From contig JAJFZO010000034.1 of assembly GCA_021397835.1 (NCBI GenBank), forward strand, positions 8,757,501 to 8,821,500: a stretch of 64,000 bases of DNA, in the 5' to 3' direction. A model generated the notes under the pieces. That model worked only from the letters and a program-made list of their open reading frames with translations. It was not told the DNA's origin and made no database searches. Origin of the DNA: Moringa oleifera. Taxonomy: Eukaryota; Streptophyta; Magnoliopsida; Brassicales; Moringaceae. Position 1 is the first letter of the stretch, and each line of letters starts with the position of its first letter. Positions 21,283 to 34,050 of this stretch are shown piece after piece. Position numbers and translations under genes: made by a program.

Positions 21283-24200
21283 ATGTTTACTGATAAAAGG
21301 TCAGAAGAATATGATAAAAGGGTAAAGAAATTCTTGGATTTCGCGATTCACAGTGCAAAGAATTGTGAGTTCATATGTTGTCCATGCACTAAGTGTGGTA
21401 ATATGAAACATGGTACTCCATGTGAGATTCAAGATCATTTATTTGACAATGGTATGGATCATAGTTATCAAAATTAGATATAGCATGGAGAGGAAACCTT
21501 ATTTAGGTCTTCTACAAGTAAGAATCGTGGAGTTGAGCAAAAAATTGTATATGAGGCCGAAGTTGATAATGTAATAAAGATGATGTATCAGGCTTTTGCT
21601 GCGTATGATAGTAACCCAGATGATTTTGAAAGATTATTTAAAGAAGTTAAGAAACCTCTACACCCTAGAGCAGTGAAATTCACCAAATTGTCTACTTTAG
21701 CGAAACTTTACAACTTGAAAGTGAAGTATAATTAGTCTAATCAAAGCTTCAATGAACTACTACAATTAGTATCTGAAATGTTGCCTAAGAATAATGAAAT
21801 GCCCTTTTCCATGTATGAGGCAAAGAAACCTTGAATACATTGGGTATGGATCATAAAAAGATACATGCATGTCAAAATGATTGCATTTTATATCGAAAGG
21901 AGTACCAAGATGAGACTCGATGTCTAATGTGTGGTGTTTCTAGATGGACATTGACAAAGAATAGTAAAGAAATTAAGCAAGGAGTGCCTACAAAGATATT
22001 ATGGTATTTTTCACCGATATCAAGATTTAAAAGACTGTTCAGATGCTCTAAAATATCAAAACAACTCAAATGGCATTGAAGGCAAAAAGAAATAAATGGT
22101 CAATTGAGGCATCCATCCGATGCACCATCTTGGACGTTAATAGATTTCTTGGGCTAGAATTTGCATCTGAACCCCCAAACTTTAAGCTTGCCATTTCAGT
22201 GAATGGCATTAATGCATATAATTCCTTAAGCAGCCATTACAGTTGTTGGCCTATAGTCATGGTGACATATAATTTACTAACTTGGTTGACAATGAAGAGA
22301 AAGTTTATGATACTTACACTATTGATATAGGGGCCTAAGCAACCTAGGAATGATATCGATGTCTATTTGGCATCACCAATTGAAGATTTGAAAATGTTAT
22401 GGGAGATTGGTGTTCAAGTGTATGATGTACATAATAAGGAGTCATTCAACTTAAAAGCAGTGTTATTATGGACAATTAAGGATTTTCCTGCACATGGTAA
22501 TTTATTCGATTTTATAGTGAAAGGCTATTATGCATGTCCTATATGTGGTGAAAACACACATGCATGTCGTTTGCCACACAATAAGAAGATGTCGTTTATA
22601 GGACACAGAAGAATTTTACCTCAGAGTCATCCGTACAGAAGAAAAAAGAAAGCATTCAATGAGGAACAAGAATTCAAAATTGCCCTACCTCTATTAACTA
22701 GTGATGAAGTGTCAATGAAAGTTCATAAAATACAAAACATACGAGGCAAGTCAAAAAAAAAAAAAAAGAGGATATTGTCTCATTGTGTTGGAAAAAGAAA
22801 TCAATATTCTTTGAATTACCATACTAGAAATCATTGCATGTGAAACATGTGCTCGATGTGATACACATAGAAAAAAATGTATATGATAGCTTTATTAGGA
22901 CACTGCCTAATATTACTGGCAAATCTAAAGATGGCCTTACTACCAGAAAGGATCTTAAAGAGATAAACTTGCGATCTAAATTGATAATGCAGGTTCGAAA
23001 TAATCGTATATTTCTACCCCCAGCTTACTTCACCTTATCAAAAATCGAGAGGTTACAATTTTGTAAGGTATTGAGTGAGATAAAAGTGCTAGATAGATAT
23101 TGTTCAAACATTCAAAACCTTGTACCCTTAGAAAATCTAAAGTGATATGGGTTGAAGTCTCATGATTGTCATATATTAATGCAATAATTGTTGTCCGCTG
23201 CTTTATGAGTATTGTTACCTAAACATGTCAGATATGTACTTATAAGATTTTGTATATTTTTCAACCTTTTATGCCAAAAGGTTGTTGATGTGGCAAAGTT
23301 AGATGATATGCAAAGTGAACTAGTGATAACATTATGTTTGTTGGAGAAGTAATTTCCTTTAAGTTTTTTTGATATGATGGTTCATCTCATTGTTCATTTA
23401 ATTAGAGAAGTAAAGCTTTGTGCTCCTTTATACTTGCGATGGATTTATTCATTTGAAAGATATAGAAAAGTGTTAAAGGGATATGTGTGAAATCGTAATA
23501 AGCTAGAGGGGCGTATAGCTGAAGCATACATAGCAAAAGAGGCATTAGAATTTTATACTGACCATTTATCCAACTTGGATGCCATTGGGATTCCCATAAG
23601 GAAGCATGTTTATGATCACTCAACTCAGAATGGTAAACCATTGTTTAGTGGTTACATTGAGAAAGTTGCCCATGATCTTCTACAGCAAGCTCACTTATAT
23701 ATTCTATTACACACCAATGAAGTTCAACCATATATAAGGTAATTTTATTCACATTTAGTGTTATTAATTATCATAATTTCATTTAGTTTCATTAACTTCA
23801 TTTAAAAATGCAGTAAGCATATAAACCAACTTAGAATGGCTATTCCAATGAAGTCAAGAAGGCTTAAGTAGTTGCATAATGAACACAATCACACCTCCAC
23901 TAATTGGCTATGCAATAGGGTAAAGATAGAATAATTTTTAAACATAACTATTTATTATAGAATAATTTTTAAACATAACCATTTATCTTTTCTTAATGCC
24001 CATCTATGTATTACTTAGCTTTAGAAATTGTGCTGCACAGTTAGAATATTAACTTTCATTGTCCCATCATGAACTTTTACCTACTTTACGATGGATCGCT
24101 CATGGTCCTCAATTTATTGTAATTAAATATCATGGGTACATCATAAATGGTTGTCGATTTTATACAAAAGCTCGAGACAATTTAAGAGTTCATTAAAACA

Positions 24201-24951
24201 GTAGGGTGACTTTGATTGCAAATACTATGCAAATCTCAGGTGCGAAAGATAAAAGTCTAATCTGTGGAGATTTATCTTTTTGTTGAGTGATACAAGAGAT
24301 ATGGGAACTCAACTATACAACATTCAAAGTACCAATTTTTAAATGTGACAGGTCGAGAATAGTAATGGTGTTAAAGTTGATGACTGAGGTTTCATATTAG
24401 TAGACCTTAATCGTATTAGACATAAAAATGATCCATTCATATTGGCATTGCAAGTAAAACAAATGTTTTATGTTAAATATCTAGTTGATGCTAGATGGTC
24501 AATTGTACTGACAACACCTTGAAATGATTATGAAGAAGATGACTTTGGCGAGCTTGGTGTAGATCAAACATATGTTTGTAATAATTTACCACCAGTTGAA
24601 GTATTTGATCCTATGGGTGATGGTGGATTAATATATATAAGGGAAGATTATGAAGGATTATGGGTGTAATATATTCAATAGGTAAATTATGTTTATTTTT
24701 ATATCAAGTTATGTAGAGTGATAGTTTTTTTTTCTCACATTTAATTTTTTATTTTGCTAACCTTAATTTTTATGTGCTACATGCAGATTATATGGATCCC
24801 TTATAAAACTTTTAGCTTAAATGGAGAATTGGGGAAGAGTAAAAACCGAGACATGACCCATATGCATAAATTTATAAAAAGTAAACTCACAGGTGAGAAG
24901 ATACGCATAAAAATAAATGAAAAAGGGCAATCGGTTGGGTTGTACTTATAA
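21283..24951 (+). pseudogene. CACTA tnp2-type transposase B, near complete but broken
   Basis: The domain order of plant CACTA transposases is nearly intact. The N-terminal transposase-associated domain (21,283-21,490) reads 'EEYDKRVKKFLDFA' and 'CPCTKCGN'. Tnp2 (21,830-22,640) reads 'HACQNDCILYRKEY', 'SRFKRLFR', 'YSCWPIVMVTYNLLTW' and 'LLWTIKDFPAHGNL'. A DUF4218-like part (22,840-23,640) includes 'DVIHIEKNVYDSFI', 'LPPAYFTLSKIERLQFC' and 'RKHVYDHSTQNGKPLF'. A probable intron, GT at 23,739 to AG at 23,813, follows. A DUF4216-like C-terminus (about 24,050-24,670) includes 'NTMQISGAKDKS' and 'FILVDLNRIRHKNDPFILALQVKQMFYVKY'. A last piece, 24,754-24,951, may be another exon. Stops, a poly-A slip near 22,750-22,770 and frameshifts prevent expression as one protein. 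Confidence 0.85.
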
Positions 24952-24959
24952 ATATTTCA

Positions 24960-26600
24960 AATTGACATCAAGTACCTCAAGAACTAAAAAATAAGCTAGT
25001 TGTCATCAAATCTTCGTCAAGGAAGTCAAAATTTACTGGCTAATGTTCATTGTTGGCATGATCAACTAAGAAATCTGATATAGCCTCGCTCTTGATAGAC
25101 TTGTGAGAAACATATCAAGTCAAATTCTGATAACAAACCTACTATTGTGCTAACCTTTCTCACAAAGATGGTTTTTCAAATAGGTACTTTATGTGATCCT
25201 AGTTGACGATGATCAATTTTGTATGGCTTAATAAATATTAATGAAGCCTCTAAACTACCCAAGCTATTGCACAACAAATTTTCTCAATTGATGAATATTG
25301 GCCTCATACTCAGTAAACTTCTTACTTAGATAATGAATGATGTACTATTTCTTTTTCAAATCATCTTGTTGTGTTGGTAAACCTCCAAAAAACCTTTCAT
25401 ATACCATTAAATACAATAGCACTAGTGGCATCAATATCGAAGGATTTATCACATGTGTTTTGATTTTATCAAAAGCCTATTGACATTCTTCATTCCATTC
25501 CTTAAGATCATTCTTTTTTCATAAGTTAAATATTGTTTTGTTCATTAATTGAAAGATGAATCTAAAATATAATTGAACCGACCTAAAAATCTTCTAACTT
25601 CTTTTACTATCTTCGACAATGGTAATTTTTAGATAGATTTCACCTCATCAAGATCTATTTCAATCCCTTATTCATTAAATATGAATCCTAATAGTTTTCT
25701 TGATCATACTCCAAAAGTAAACTTGTTCAGGTTTAATCTTGATTATTGTCCTACCCTTTCAAAGAGTTATTGCAGGCTTCCCACATGACTATCATTCTTA
25801 CAATATTTTGCAATCACATCATCATCAAACACTTCTATAGTCTTGTGCATCATTTCATGGAAAAGTGTTACCACATAGCTCTTTCATATGTTACCTTTGT
25901 ATTTTTGAATCCGAATGGCATCACACAATAGCTAAATATTCTTCCCATAGTTATAGAAGTTGTCTTTTTCATATTTTTTGGGGCCATCGTTATCTGGTTA
26001 TAACCTGAATAACCATCCATAAAGGAAAATAATGAAAACATTCCATATTTATCTACCAATGTATTGATATGTGGTGTAAGAAAACTATTTTTTGGGCTAG
26101 CCTTATTCAAGTATCTGCAATCTACACAAATTCTCACGCATCAATCTTTTTTCATTATAAGGTTAATGACCTACTTCGGATATTTTTCCACCTTGATATA
26201 CCCCCACATCTAACAACTTTTATACTTTTTCTTTGTTCTTTATTAACATATTAGGCATCATCATTCAAAGTTTTTATTTGACTGGTAAGCATTTCGGTCT
26301 CAGTGGTAGATTATGTTTCTACGATACTTCAATCAAGTCCAAGCATGTCCTTATAAGACCATGCGAATATACTTGTACGTTTTTCTAGCAATCTAATCAA
26401 TTCAACTTTTATTTCTAATGTTAGTGTAGCAACAATCTTAATCTCTTTTTTATCCTCTTCAATCCCTAAATTAATTATTTTTGTTTTTTCTTTAAATGGG
26501 CTTAGTTGCTTTTCTTCTTACTCAATTGTCAAAGAATTTATGAGGGTATGTCATAATCTTCTCCCTCCATTTTCCCTAGATAGATTTTTTAAAGATTTTA
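24960..26600 (-). pseudogene. Tat element 2: reverse transcriptase and RNase H, decayed and 3'-truncated
   Basis: On the minus strand, 25,868-26,137 reads as RT fingers and palm: 'MRICVDCRYLNKASPKN', 'FSFMDGYSGYNQI' and 'MPFGFKNTKVTYERAM'. RNase H follows at lower coordinates: 'NEECQ.AFDKIKTHV' (about 25,440-25,490), 'YYLSKKFTEYEA' (about 25,290-25,340), then 'LLSEFDLI' (about 25,110-25,135). The stretch before the junction still shows the linker to aRNH. The element stops at about 24,960 against CACTA element B, so aRNH and integrase are missing. It is on the same strand as Tat element 3. Confidence 0.85.
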
Positions 26601-28450
26601 GAGTTACTCATTATTAAAGTTTTTTTTATCAAAATCTATGGCCAAAAGCACACCATACTATCTCTTGAAAAAAAAAAAGAAAACAAAGATGGGATCAAAC
26701 AAGTAACTTTATTGATGGGAGAACATAGATACATGATGATGATCATGGTTGATCTATTTATTTTATACGAAAGTAGATAAGTTTGAAAAATGATTGATTG
26801 ATTTTTCTTTTTAATATATTTTAAGAATAACTCAGCTAAGTTATCCTTTATAAGTGACTTTTTAATCAAAGACTAATTTGTAACATAAAATCCAATTGAT
26901 TTAAAAATTTAGTGGAAGGATCGGCTATAATCAGTCAAGTCCATTTCTTCCTCACCACCCTTCCTTAATTTCCTTTTCCTTTCTATTCTTTTCTTGTTAG
27001 CTTTTGTTGGCTTATAGCCCAAGCTCAATCGATTTTTGCTTTCTTCGATCTTTAGAGCTTGGTCAATTCCTTATAGATTTACACCAAACCTTTTCCCTAT
27101 TTTGCAACCTTTTCCTAAAGTTTCTTGCAAGTAAAAGACCATATTATTCGATAATCTTAGTTGCCAAGCTAGATACACTCAATGGTGTTCACAAACTCAA
27201 ATATAAGGAATAAAGATTTATCACGCTTTGGTGTTTCAATATAAGGATGATTTTCTGATACAAACACAATTAAGGTATCTTTAGCTTATATTATGATGAG
27301 TTGTTCATCCATGACCATTTTAACTTTTTGGTGTAGTGTGGATGAAACCACCCTAGTCAAATGAATCTAAGGTCTTTCTAACAGAATGGAGTATGATGAA
27401 CATATATCCATCATTTGGAACTTTATAATAGATCAGACGTATTTTAACTATTAGGTTAATGACTCCTTGTATTGGGCTGGTTGTTCTGTTAAATGCTTTT
27501 ATTGTTATAAAACTTTTTCTTAAGAAACTAGTGTCAACTAGGAGTTATCTAGTGTACAGCATGGCATGAAATTAAAAAAAATACCTATTATCGATCAATA
27601 CCTTGGATAAGGTAATCCCTGTATATTCTGCCAAGATGTGCAGTGCTTTTATGGGGCTTTTATAGATCCTTACCCATTTGAAGGTATCTTATCATCACTA
27701 AAAGATATCAATTATACGTTGTGATGTGCCTAGCTAGATTCTCTATTTGGTTGGTAGGGATTTAATGTGATACATAACCATTCTTTAGTACTATCACCAA
27801 AGGATCCCTATAAGGTTCTCAATTAAGAATCAATGACATTAGTAAGATTTTTGCTGAGGTCTTACTTAACTGATATATTACACTATATTCAATGTGCTTG
27901 ATGAATTTTAAGAATTCCAGAGTCTTTTTTTCTGCCACAGCTTGAGGAGCCTCTTTTTTTACCTTTTGTTTTGCCTTTTTCATGACTTGTATCTTTGTCA
28001 CATTATTTCTAGGTTCAGTGAGTTGATTGGCCTGTTACATTCGATATTTCATTTTCTTGAAATGAAGTATGATATCTCCATGGTACAACATGATCATCTT
28101 GTATGGGAAAGAGGCAAGCACCTTGATGATCACCTTAAGCTTCTCTATTGCCGTGGGGGAAGGTGTGGAGATGTTCACTTTAAATATGAATGGCTTCATT
28201 CTCTTGACCATTTTTATTTCATAAATATCATTGCTTGTCTCTATCATGTTCACCTAATGCTTTGTCTATGCAGACAATGGGTTATTAACCACATTGGGCT
28301 ATTTGTGGCCTTGAAGCCTAGAATTTCGTTACCCATAAGATATTGCACCTTGTATTTGAATATAAAGTAGTTCTCGATGTTATGCACTACTATCCCATTA
28401 TGATAGTTGCATGCGATATGTACATCATACCATTTCAAGTACAGGGGCTA
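26601..28450 (-). pseudogene. Tat element 2: protease and flanking linkers, decayed
   Basis: Read on the minus strand, 28,035-28,253 gives 'MKPFIFKVNISTPSPTAIEKLKVIIKV' and the following linker, typical of the stretch between gag and protease in Tat elements. Then 27,819-28,001 gives 'LEFLKFIKHIEYSVIYQLSKT.AKI..MSLILN'. The aspartic protease itself, expected about 27,300-27,700, is too decayed for a clear catalytic DTG. Everything is collinear with 36,700-38,150 in Tat element 3. Confidence 0.75.
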
Positions 28451-29430
28451 TGGTAGCTTCACGATTAAAAGGGCAATCAGTTTTTGTTCCAGGAGTTAGG
28501 AGAATAGTTTTAAACATGAGTATGGGATAGGCCTAATGGGCAACTTTTTTCTTTATGGCCTCTATCATATAGACTCGATGTTCATATTAGCAACATTCTT
28601 TGAGGAGGCCTAGTACATTAAACCCAAGGGTTTTGAGATAAAGTTCATCTTCTTTTCTTTCTTTTTGGAGGCAAATGATTTCTTTTATTAGGTATTACAT
28701 TCTTGATGAATTCTTTAGTTCATACCACATTGATGAATTTTTGCCCCATCATAATTAGTAGCCTCTTATATAGAAAGGAGCTTTAAGGGCCCTCGATGAA
28801 TGTTTCAATTAGCTTTCTTTCGCTTAATTAATCAGGGCCTTACTTTTGCTATTACCTCCTTCCATCATTGAGCATACTCTTTGAAAGTTTCATTTCCTTT
28901 TTTGCTCATATTCTGAAGAGTTATCCTATTGAAAGCCAGCTCATCCATGTGTTGATAGTGATTGAGGAAGGCCACAACCAAATCTCTAAAATTCTATATC
29001 TTTAACAATTCTAAGCTTGTGTACCAATCCAATGCCTTTTCCTTCAAGCTGTCTTTGAAGTTGTGTACTAACATTTTTTGGTTATTTTCATAACGAAGCA
29101 TTTTATGCAAATATACCCTTGGATGCGTCCTTGGGAATTTAGTGCCATCATATTTGTTGAATTTGTCACTTCAAACTTTGGAGGAATAACCATCCTTAGC
29201 ACTAGACTTAGATTTACTATGCCTACCCCAATATACTCCCTTGTCTATTAGAATTCTTTGATTTTTTCAACTAAAAACTCCACTTGTGTTGGTAGCTTTT
29301 GATTGACATTGTCGAGGCTTGTGAGTTTTTCTACTTCTTTTAGATATTCTACATCCAAAATGTGGACAAGATTAGTGATCTTATATTCATTACTGCTTTC
29401 TGTTCACAACCATTATTTGCCCCCTCAATT
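28451..29430 (-). pseudogene. Tat element 2: gag, decayed
   Basis: The minus-strand reading holds capsid-like motifs of Tat gag. These are 'VVAFLNHYQHMDELAFNRITLQNMSKKGNETFKEYAQ.WKEVIAKV' (about 28,840-28,990) and, upstream, pieces similar to 'KDASKGIFA' near 29,120. An N-terminal 'LPTFWM'-like piece lies near 29,360. Stops are frequent. Unlike element 3, there is no room for an ORF1 between gag and the LTR end at 29,523, so ORF1 was deleted or never present in this copy. Confidence 0.72.
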
Positions 29431-29522
29431 ATTGGGGCATTTCTTGAGGCTCTCACAATGGCTAGGCTAGCTGGCTAGAAGATGAAAGACTTCTTTTCTT
29501 TTCTCTATTTAGGCTCCTCTTA

Positions 29523-32115
29523 TCACAATGAAGCCCAAGCGATGAAGCCGAGGCAATCATGCTCTGAAGTGAAGAATGGTAGAATTTGTTTTTTTTTTCT
29601 TTTGCTTAGTTTGGTTAAAGAATGATAAGCTTTGAAATTTATTTTGGCTGACCTTTTAATGAAAAAAAAAAAAAAGAATTCCCACCAATCTTTTTATGGT
29701 GTGATTAGTCACCAAAACATTCTTTTACTTTTCCTCTAAAACTTTTTTTTTTTTTTTTTGCAAAATAAACCAAAGAAAGGCCAAAGAAAGTTTTGGTACT
29801 AGTTAAACTTTACCAAGAAAACTAGGTTCGTAAGTCAGTTACATGTGAGGAAAGATTAGCACTTTCACAATATTCAAAATTAGTACCAATTGAAACAAAA
29901 AGTGTTCTTGGGTGACAAAAAAGATTTAACCTTGATTCCTATTCATAGTAACACATAATTTACAGAGAGAAAACTTTTCAAAGAATATATGAATGATGAA
30001 AACTTGGCTTTCAAGGTCACTCTTTTTTAAGACCCCAAAAATTGACTTTCTTTAAGCCTTTAGTGTGGAAAGAAATGCTAAAAAAGAATCTTATTTTCTT
30101 GAAATCATTTGAAAGCACTCAAAATGATGCATTTTGGATGAGGATCAAAGAAAGGCCATTATACCGTCTTCATTTGCTTAGGATAAAATGACTTTAGTTA
30201 GGACCATATGAGGTTTGACCCCTACTTGCACTTCATTTTAAAATTCATTTATGTGAAAAGAATGGATATATAGTGTAGAAACGATAAAGAAAGGAACTTA
30301 CTACAGCAAGAAAGCAAGAGAATATGATAGAAATCATAAAGAAAGTACCAAGAAAACATAAGAATAACATTAGGATTTCATATATGGTTAGGGGTTACAA
30401 GAAAAAGACCGGCTTTACCTGTTGACACACTATACTAACCCATCCCTAATGTTTTCAAAAAAAACTTTACATATTCTCGAGCTTATACTCTCAAGCTCAC
30501 TAAATGAAAGTGATTTGCTCTCAAAAAAGGAAAAATTATTCTCTCTAAAAACTTGCCCTAACAAAGTCTCTCCAAAGCATGTGGTTAAAAAAAAAATGCA
30601 ATTTTTTTACAATAAAAGTAAAGTCCATTCTCCTTCAATCGAAAGGTTATTTATAGGTGTGGTCATGATAGAAATGGCAGTGCAAACCATTGATCTAAGG
30701 TGCACAGATGCAAGGTTCTTGCATTGTGCGCCTTTCTTGAATTTAGAATCTTCTAGGTAACCTCCAAAAATCTACAGAGATCTTCTAAAAACATGCAACC
30801 TACATTTTACTATTCATGACTTGGTGTAACTCGAGATTTCTTATGTCAAGATTTTGAAGTTATAGATGATTTGATGAGTGATCCAGGATATAACTAGGTC
30901 AAAAAGAATGAAAGTCGAGCCAATGAGTGATCGAGACAAATGTAGGTTAGAAAAACCATGTCTCTAGTGCCCAATCAGCATTTTACTAAGTCATTTTGAA
31001 AAGTTGCTTTTAACACATTTTAATATTTAGGTTCCTGCTCACGATTTACCCTAAGCCCTAGAGATGCAGAAAGGTCACACATTTTGTGTGTTGCCCTTAG
31101 TTTTTTCGATGACTGATTGTGTTTTTTAAAATGGTTTCAAAAAATTCTTTTCCTCTCTTTACTCAATTTTTCACAAAAAAGTAGTATCTACATCTTTTCT
31201 TAGTAAACCTAGAGCTCATCATCTTTGTCTTGATAGTTCACCGCATTAGATGAGCTTTTTACTATTTTCTTCTTGTTTTTTAGTAAGAGGAAAATGGCTT
31301 TAAAACTAAGTCCTTCCACTTACACCCTTAAGGATTTAGAATGGGTCAAGAGTAAATTTTCCATTTCAAGATATATAAAACTCAAAATTCCTCCTTCTTC
31401 TCACTAGTCATGGATCCACTGTGAAAGCTAGGTTATGATCTATGAGGACAACCTTAAGAGAAGCCAAGACATACCCATCCATCCCTTCTTCCAAAATATT
31501 TGTTGTCAGTTCAAAGCCTCACCTTCCTAACTGACACCTAACTCTTAGCCTTGTATGCTTGCCTTTGTATCCAAAATTTTATCCATCAAATATATAAATC
31601 TTTCTATTGTCTTTTTGTTAAGTTTTTAGAGTTAAAGCCCAATAAGATGATATATATTTCGCACTTAAATTTCATTATTTTGCCAAGCATGAACACCTAC
31701 AATAAGCCCTTTAAAGAAGTCCACATAAAGAAGTTTGACCTTAATCTAGCATCGATCTTCCAGTCCCTCTATGATCAAAAACGTATAAATAGCTTTAGGG
31801 ATCATATAGTTAATGATAAGATAGTTATAGTTAAAGCTACCAGGATCGGGTACAAAGTGTTTAGAATTTGATAGAACTTCCAGAGTAGTCGAAGACATAT
31901 CAAGCTAGAGGCTTAAGGAAGATCTCTCTTTCCATCTCCTAAGTCCAAATCCTGATGTTGAGCCAACAAACCTTAAGCTAAGTACTCCACCCGAAGTGGG
32001 TACACATCTTAACAAAAGGCAAACACAAAACCTCAAACTAGCTCTAGCTCCAAAGTAGATGTGAACCCCAATGTAGGACTTGAGCTTTAACCCTTTAATC
32101 CTCTATCTCTCACTA
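29523..32115 (-). mobile_element. Tat LTR copy 2 (fragment; 5' part missing)
   Basis: This is collinear by eye with 41,044-43,710 (copy 3). Shared blocks include 'TTTAGTTTGGTTAAAGAA' (29,609 vs 41,128), 'TTATTTATAGGTGTGGTCAT' (30,647 vs 42,190) and 'CTTGAGCTTTAACCCTTTAA' (32,079 vs 43,680). In copy 3 this is the LTR part between the antisense frame and the primer-binding site. Similarity stops at about 32,115, where the 3' UTR of Tat element 3 begins, so roughly the first 2 kb of this LTR are gone. Confidence 0.72.
31294..32115 (+). pseudogene. Antisense reading frame of the Tat LTR (PF04195-like), copy 2, truncated
   Basis: From ATG at 31,294 it reads 'MALKLSPSTYTLKDLEWVKSKFSISRYIKLKIPP'. 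A frame change later it reads 'YEDNLKRSQDIPIHPFFQNICCQFKASPS.LTPN' (31,440-31,545). Then comes 'PFKEVHIKKFDLNLASIFQSLYDQKRINSFRDHI' and 'IGYKVFRI' (31,700-31,870). It lies opposite to the gag-pol of its element and aligns with 8,758 downward and 42,805 upward. Stops and shifts break it. It is cut at the LTR break near 32,115. Its lowest decay is in 31,551-31,871, a 106-codon open stretch. Confidence 0.7.
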
Positions 32116-32852
32116 TGGTCCCTCAATGTGAAGCATGAAAGTAGCCACTCCTAAGGTAGTATACTAGTTAGATAACTCTTTTTTACTACTTTTTTCTTTT
32201 TAACTCTTTAGAGATGTAACTTCAATCGAAATCTTCCAAGTATGATGTATGCATGTATGAATGCTATGTACATTTCTTAGCTAGTAATAATAAATTTTAA
32301 TATTATTTTTCTTTTGGTGGGTTACTTGATCGTCCATCATCTGGTCCTTAACCTTTTGCCCCTATTTTCTTTTCGTCATTGAGATGATCAGTAACATTTG
32401 CTGTGAGAAGACATGATCTATGTGGGTGGCATGAATGTAAATGTTTTTGTAAGATCGATACTCATTGAATCACGCTTCCTTCACTTTTTTATATATTGCT
32501 CAGTTTTTCATCGAAAGGTGTCTTTTTCTTTTATTTTATATTATTGTTTTCTTTTATTTGAGTGATTTCTTTCATTGCTACCAAGTTTTGTAAAATGTAA
32601 TTAGGCATACCTTTGCCTTTTGGTATATAGAATGGAAACGATGCCTTTTAGTAGCATAGAAATACATGACATAAAAGAAAACAATGCCCAAATGACTTTT
32701 ATTGTATGTGCTCAAAGAACTGTATGTTAAAGGAGTAATGATCGCAAGATGTTTTTTTAATGTCCAATCCACCTGGTTATATGAATTTAAGTTTAAATGA
32801 ACAATTTTAAGGAACAAAATGTTTCATATGCCTCTTTTCCTCATGAGAGATT
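32116..32852 (-). other. 3' untranslated region of Tat element 3, truncated
   Basis: The reverse complement aligns by eye with 3,200-3,900, behind pol of the first element: 'GAGGAAAAGAGGC' and 'GAAACATTTT' just after pol, 'GTGGATTGGACATTA', then an ATGCATGTATGAATG-like stretch. The 80-95-bp array of the first element is missing because the sequence ends at the LTR copy 2 junction. Confidence 0.7.
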
Positions 32853-34050
32853 TTAGGCATAACACTTCTTTACTACATCGAAATTGAAAGAATTATGCAA
32901 TTCTTACCTATTCATCTCTACTTCTATGAGTGCCCTACCATAGAAAGCTCTTGTTACCATGTAAGGGGCCTCAGTTTGGTGGCCATTTGCCTTTTGGATT
33001 AATGACATTGTCTAGTATCCTTTTTATCACCAAGTCACCTTCTTTGAAATTCTGAGGTATACCTTTTTGTTATATACTCTTTCCATTTTTTCTAATGCAT
33101 CTGGCCATGACAAAGGGTCTTCAGTCATTTCTCTTGAATTAAATTAAGTTACTCATATTTAGCCTGAATCCACTTAGCTTCTTTTAGGTCTACTTCTTTT
33201 AAAACCTTGAAGGATGATATCTTTAGCTCCATTAGTAAAACATCCTCTATGTTGTAGATTAAGGGATGAGGAATTACCCTAGTAGATCTTTTAACGGATC
33301 TTTGATATGCATATAATGCCAACAAGAGGATCTCATGCTAATCTTGATATGTAGTTGTCATCCTTCATATGATTTTTTAGATATTTTTATTTGCTGCCTC
33401 GACTGCCCCATTTATCTGTGGTGGATATGTGGCAAACTTATAATGGTGGATTTTGAACTGCTTTCAAATTTCTTGCATTACTTTGCTATTCAGATTCTTG
33501 GCATTATCAAAAATAATTCTTTTTTAAGGACCATACTAGTAAATTATCTCCCTTTTAAGAAAATTTATCACCATTGACTTGGTTAGGTGGGTAAAAGATT
33601 AGGCTTTAACCCATCTAGTGAAGTAATCGATAAACACCAAGATAAGTATATGCCCGCTTGAAGCTTTCAAGGTAATTAAACCAACAACATCAAAACCCCA
33701 TATAAAGAATGGCCAAAAAGTAGTCATCATGTGTAAATACGAAGGTGAGACATGGATATTATCTGCATACATCTAGCACTTTTGGGACTTTCGATCATGT
33801 TATATGCAATCATTTTCCATGATGAGCCAATAATATCCCACTCAAATTATCTGTATTTCTAGCATATGCTTCCATGTGTTCCATAGGTTTCTTTGTGTAT
33901 TTCTTTCAAGATCTCATGGGCTTTTTTGATGTCCAAACATCTTAAAAGTATTTGATCAAAAATTCTTTTATATAATATCTCTCTATTAGTTAGATAATTT
34001 ACTGTTATTCTTTTAAATATTTTTTTATCATTTTTTATTGTTTTTATATG
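32853..34050 (-). pseudogene. Tat element 3: integrase and pol C-terminus, decayed
   Basis: The stop TAA at 32,853-32,855 closes a reading that ends like the first element (tract '..MP' then stop). Upstream on the minus strand are 'ALYAYQRSVKRSTRVIPHPLIYNIEDVLL' (about 33,225-33,320) and 'NGAVEAANKNI' (about 33,390-33,425), which contains the integrase Glu. 'IIFDNAKNLNS' (about 33,480-33,515) contains the second Asp, kept here although lost in the first element. 'HMPPSNLH'-like and zinc-binding parts follow to about 34,050. Several stops occur. Confidence 0.85.

Larger units (their letters stand above)
18086..24957 (+). mobile_element. CACTA element B, 5' end present, 3' end lost
   Basis: It starts with CACTAGTAGATGACGATTT at 18,086, typical of one class of plant CACTA terminal inverted repeat, preceded by TGA, which could be half of the 3-bp target duplication. 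Subterminal repeats (18,100-19,390), an AT-rich leader (19,890-20,720) and a tnp2-type transposase pseudogene (21,283-24,951) follow in the expected order. No matching inverted terminus occurs on the right. At about 24,957 the sequence changes directly into minus-strand gypsy RNase H, so the 3' end has been removed. Confidence 0.75.

Noticed and set aside
28942..28970. Possible host gene in the region 27,000-29,000 from long plus-strand frames (for example 27,942-28,370)
   Set aside because: The minus-strand reading of the same region is Tat gag-protease with recognisable motifs; the plus-strand frames are shadows.
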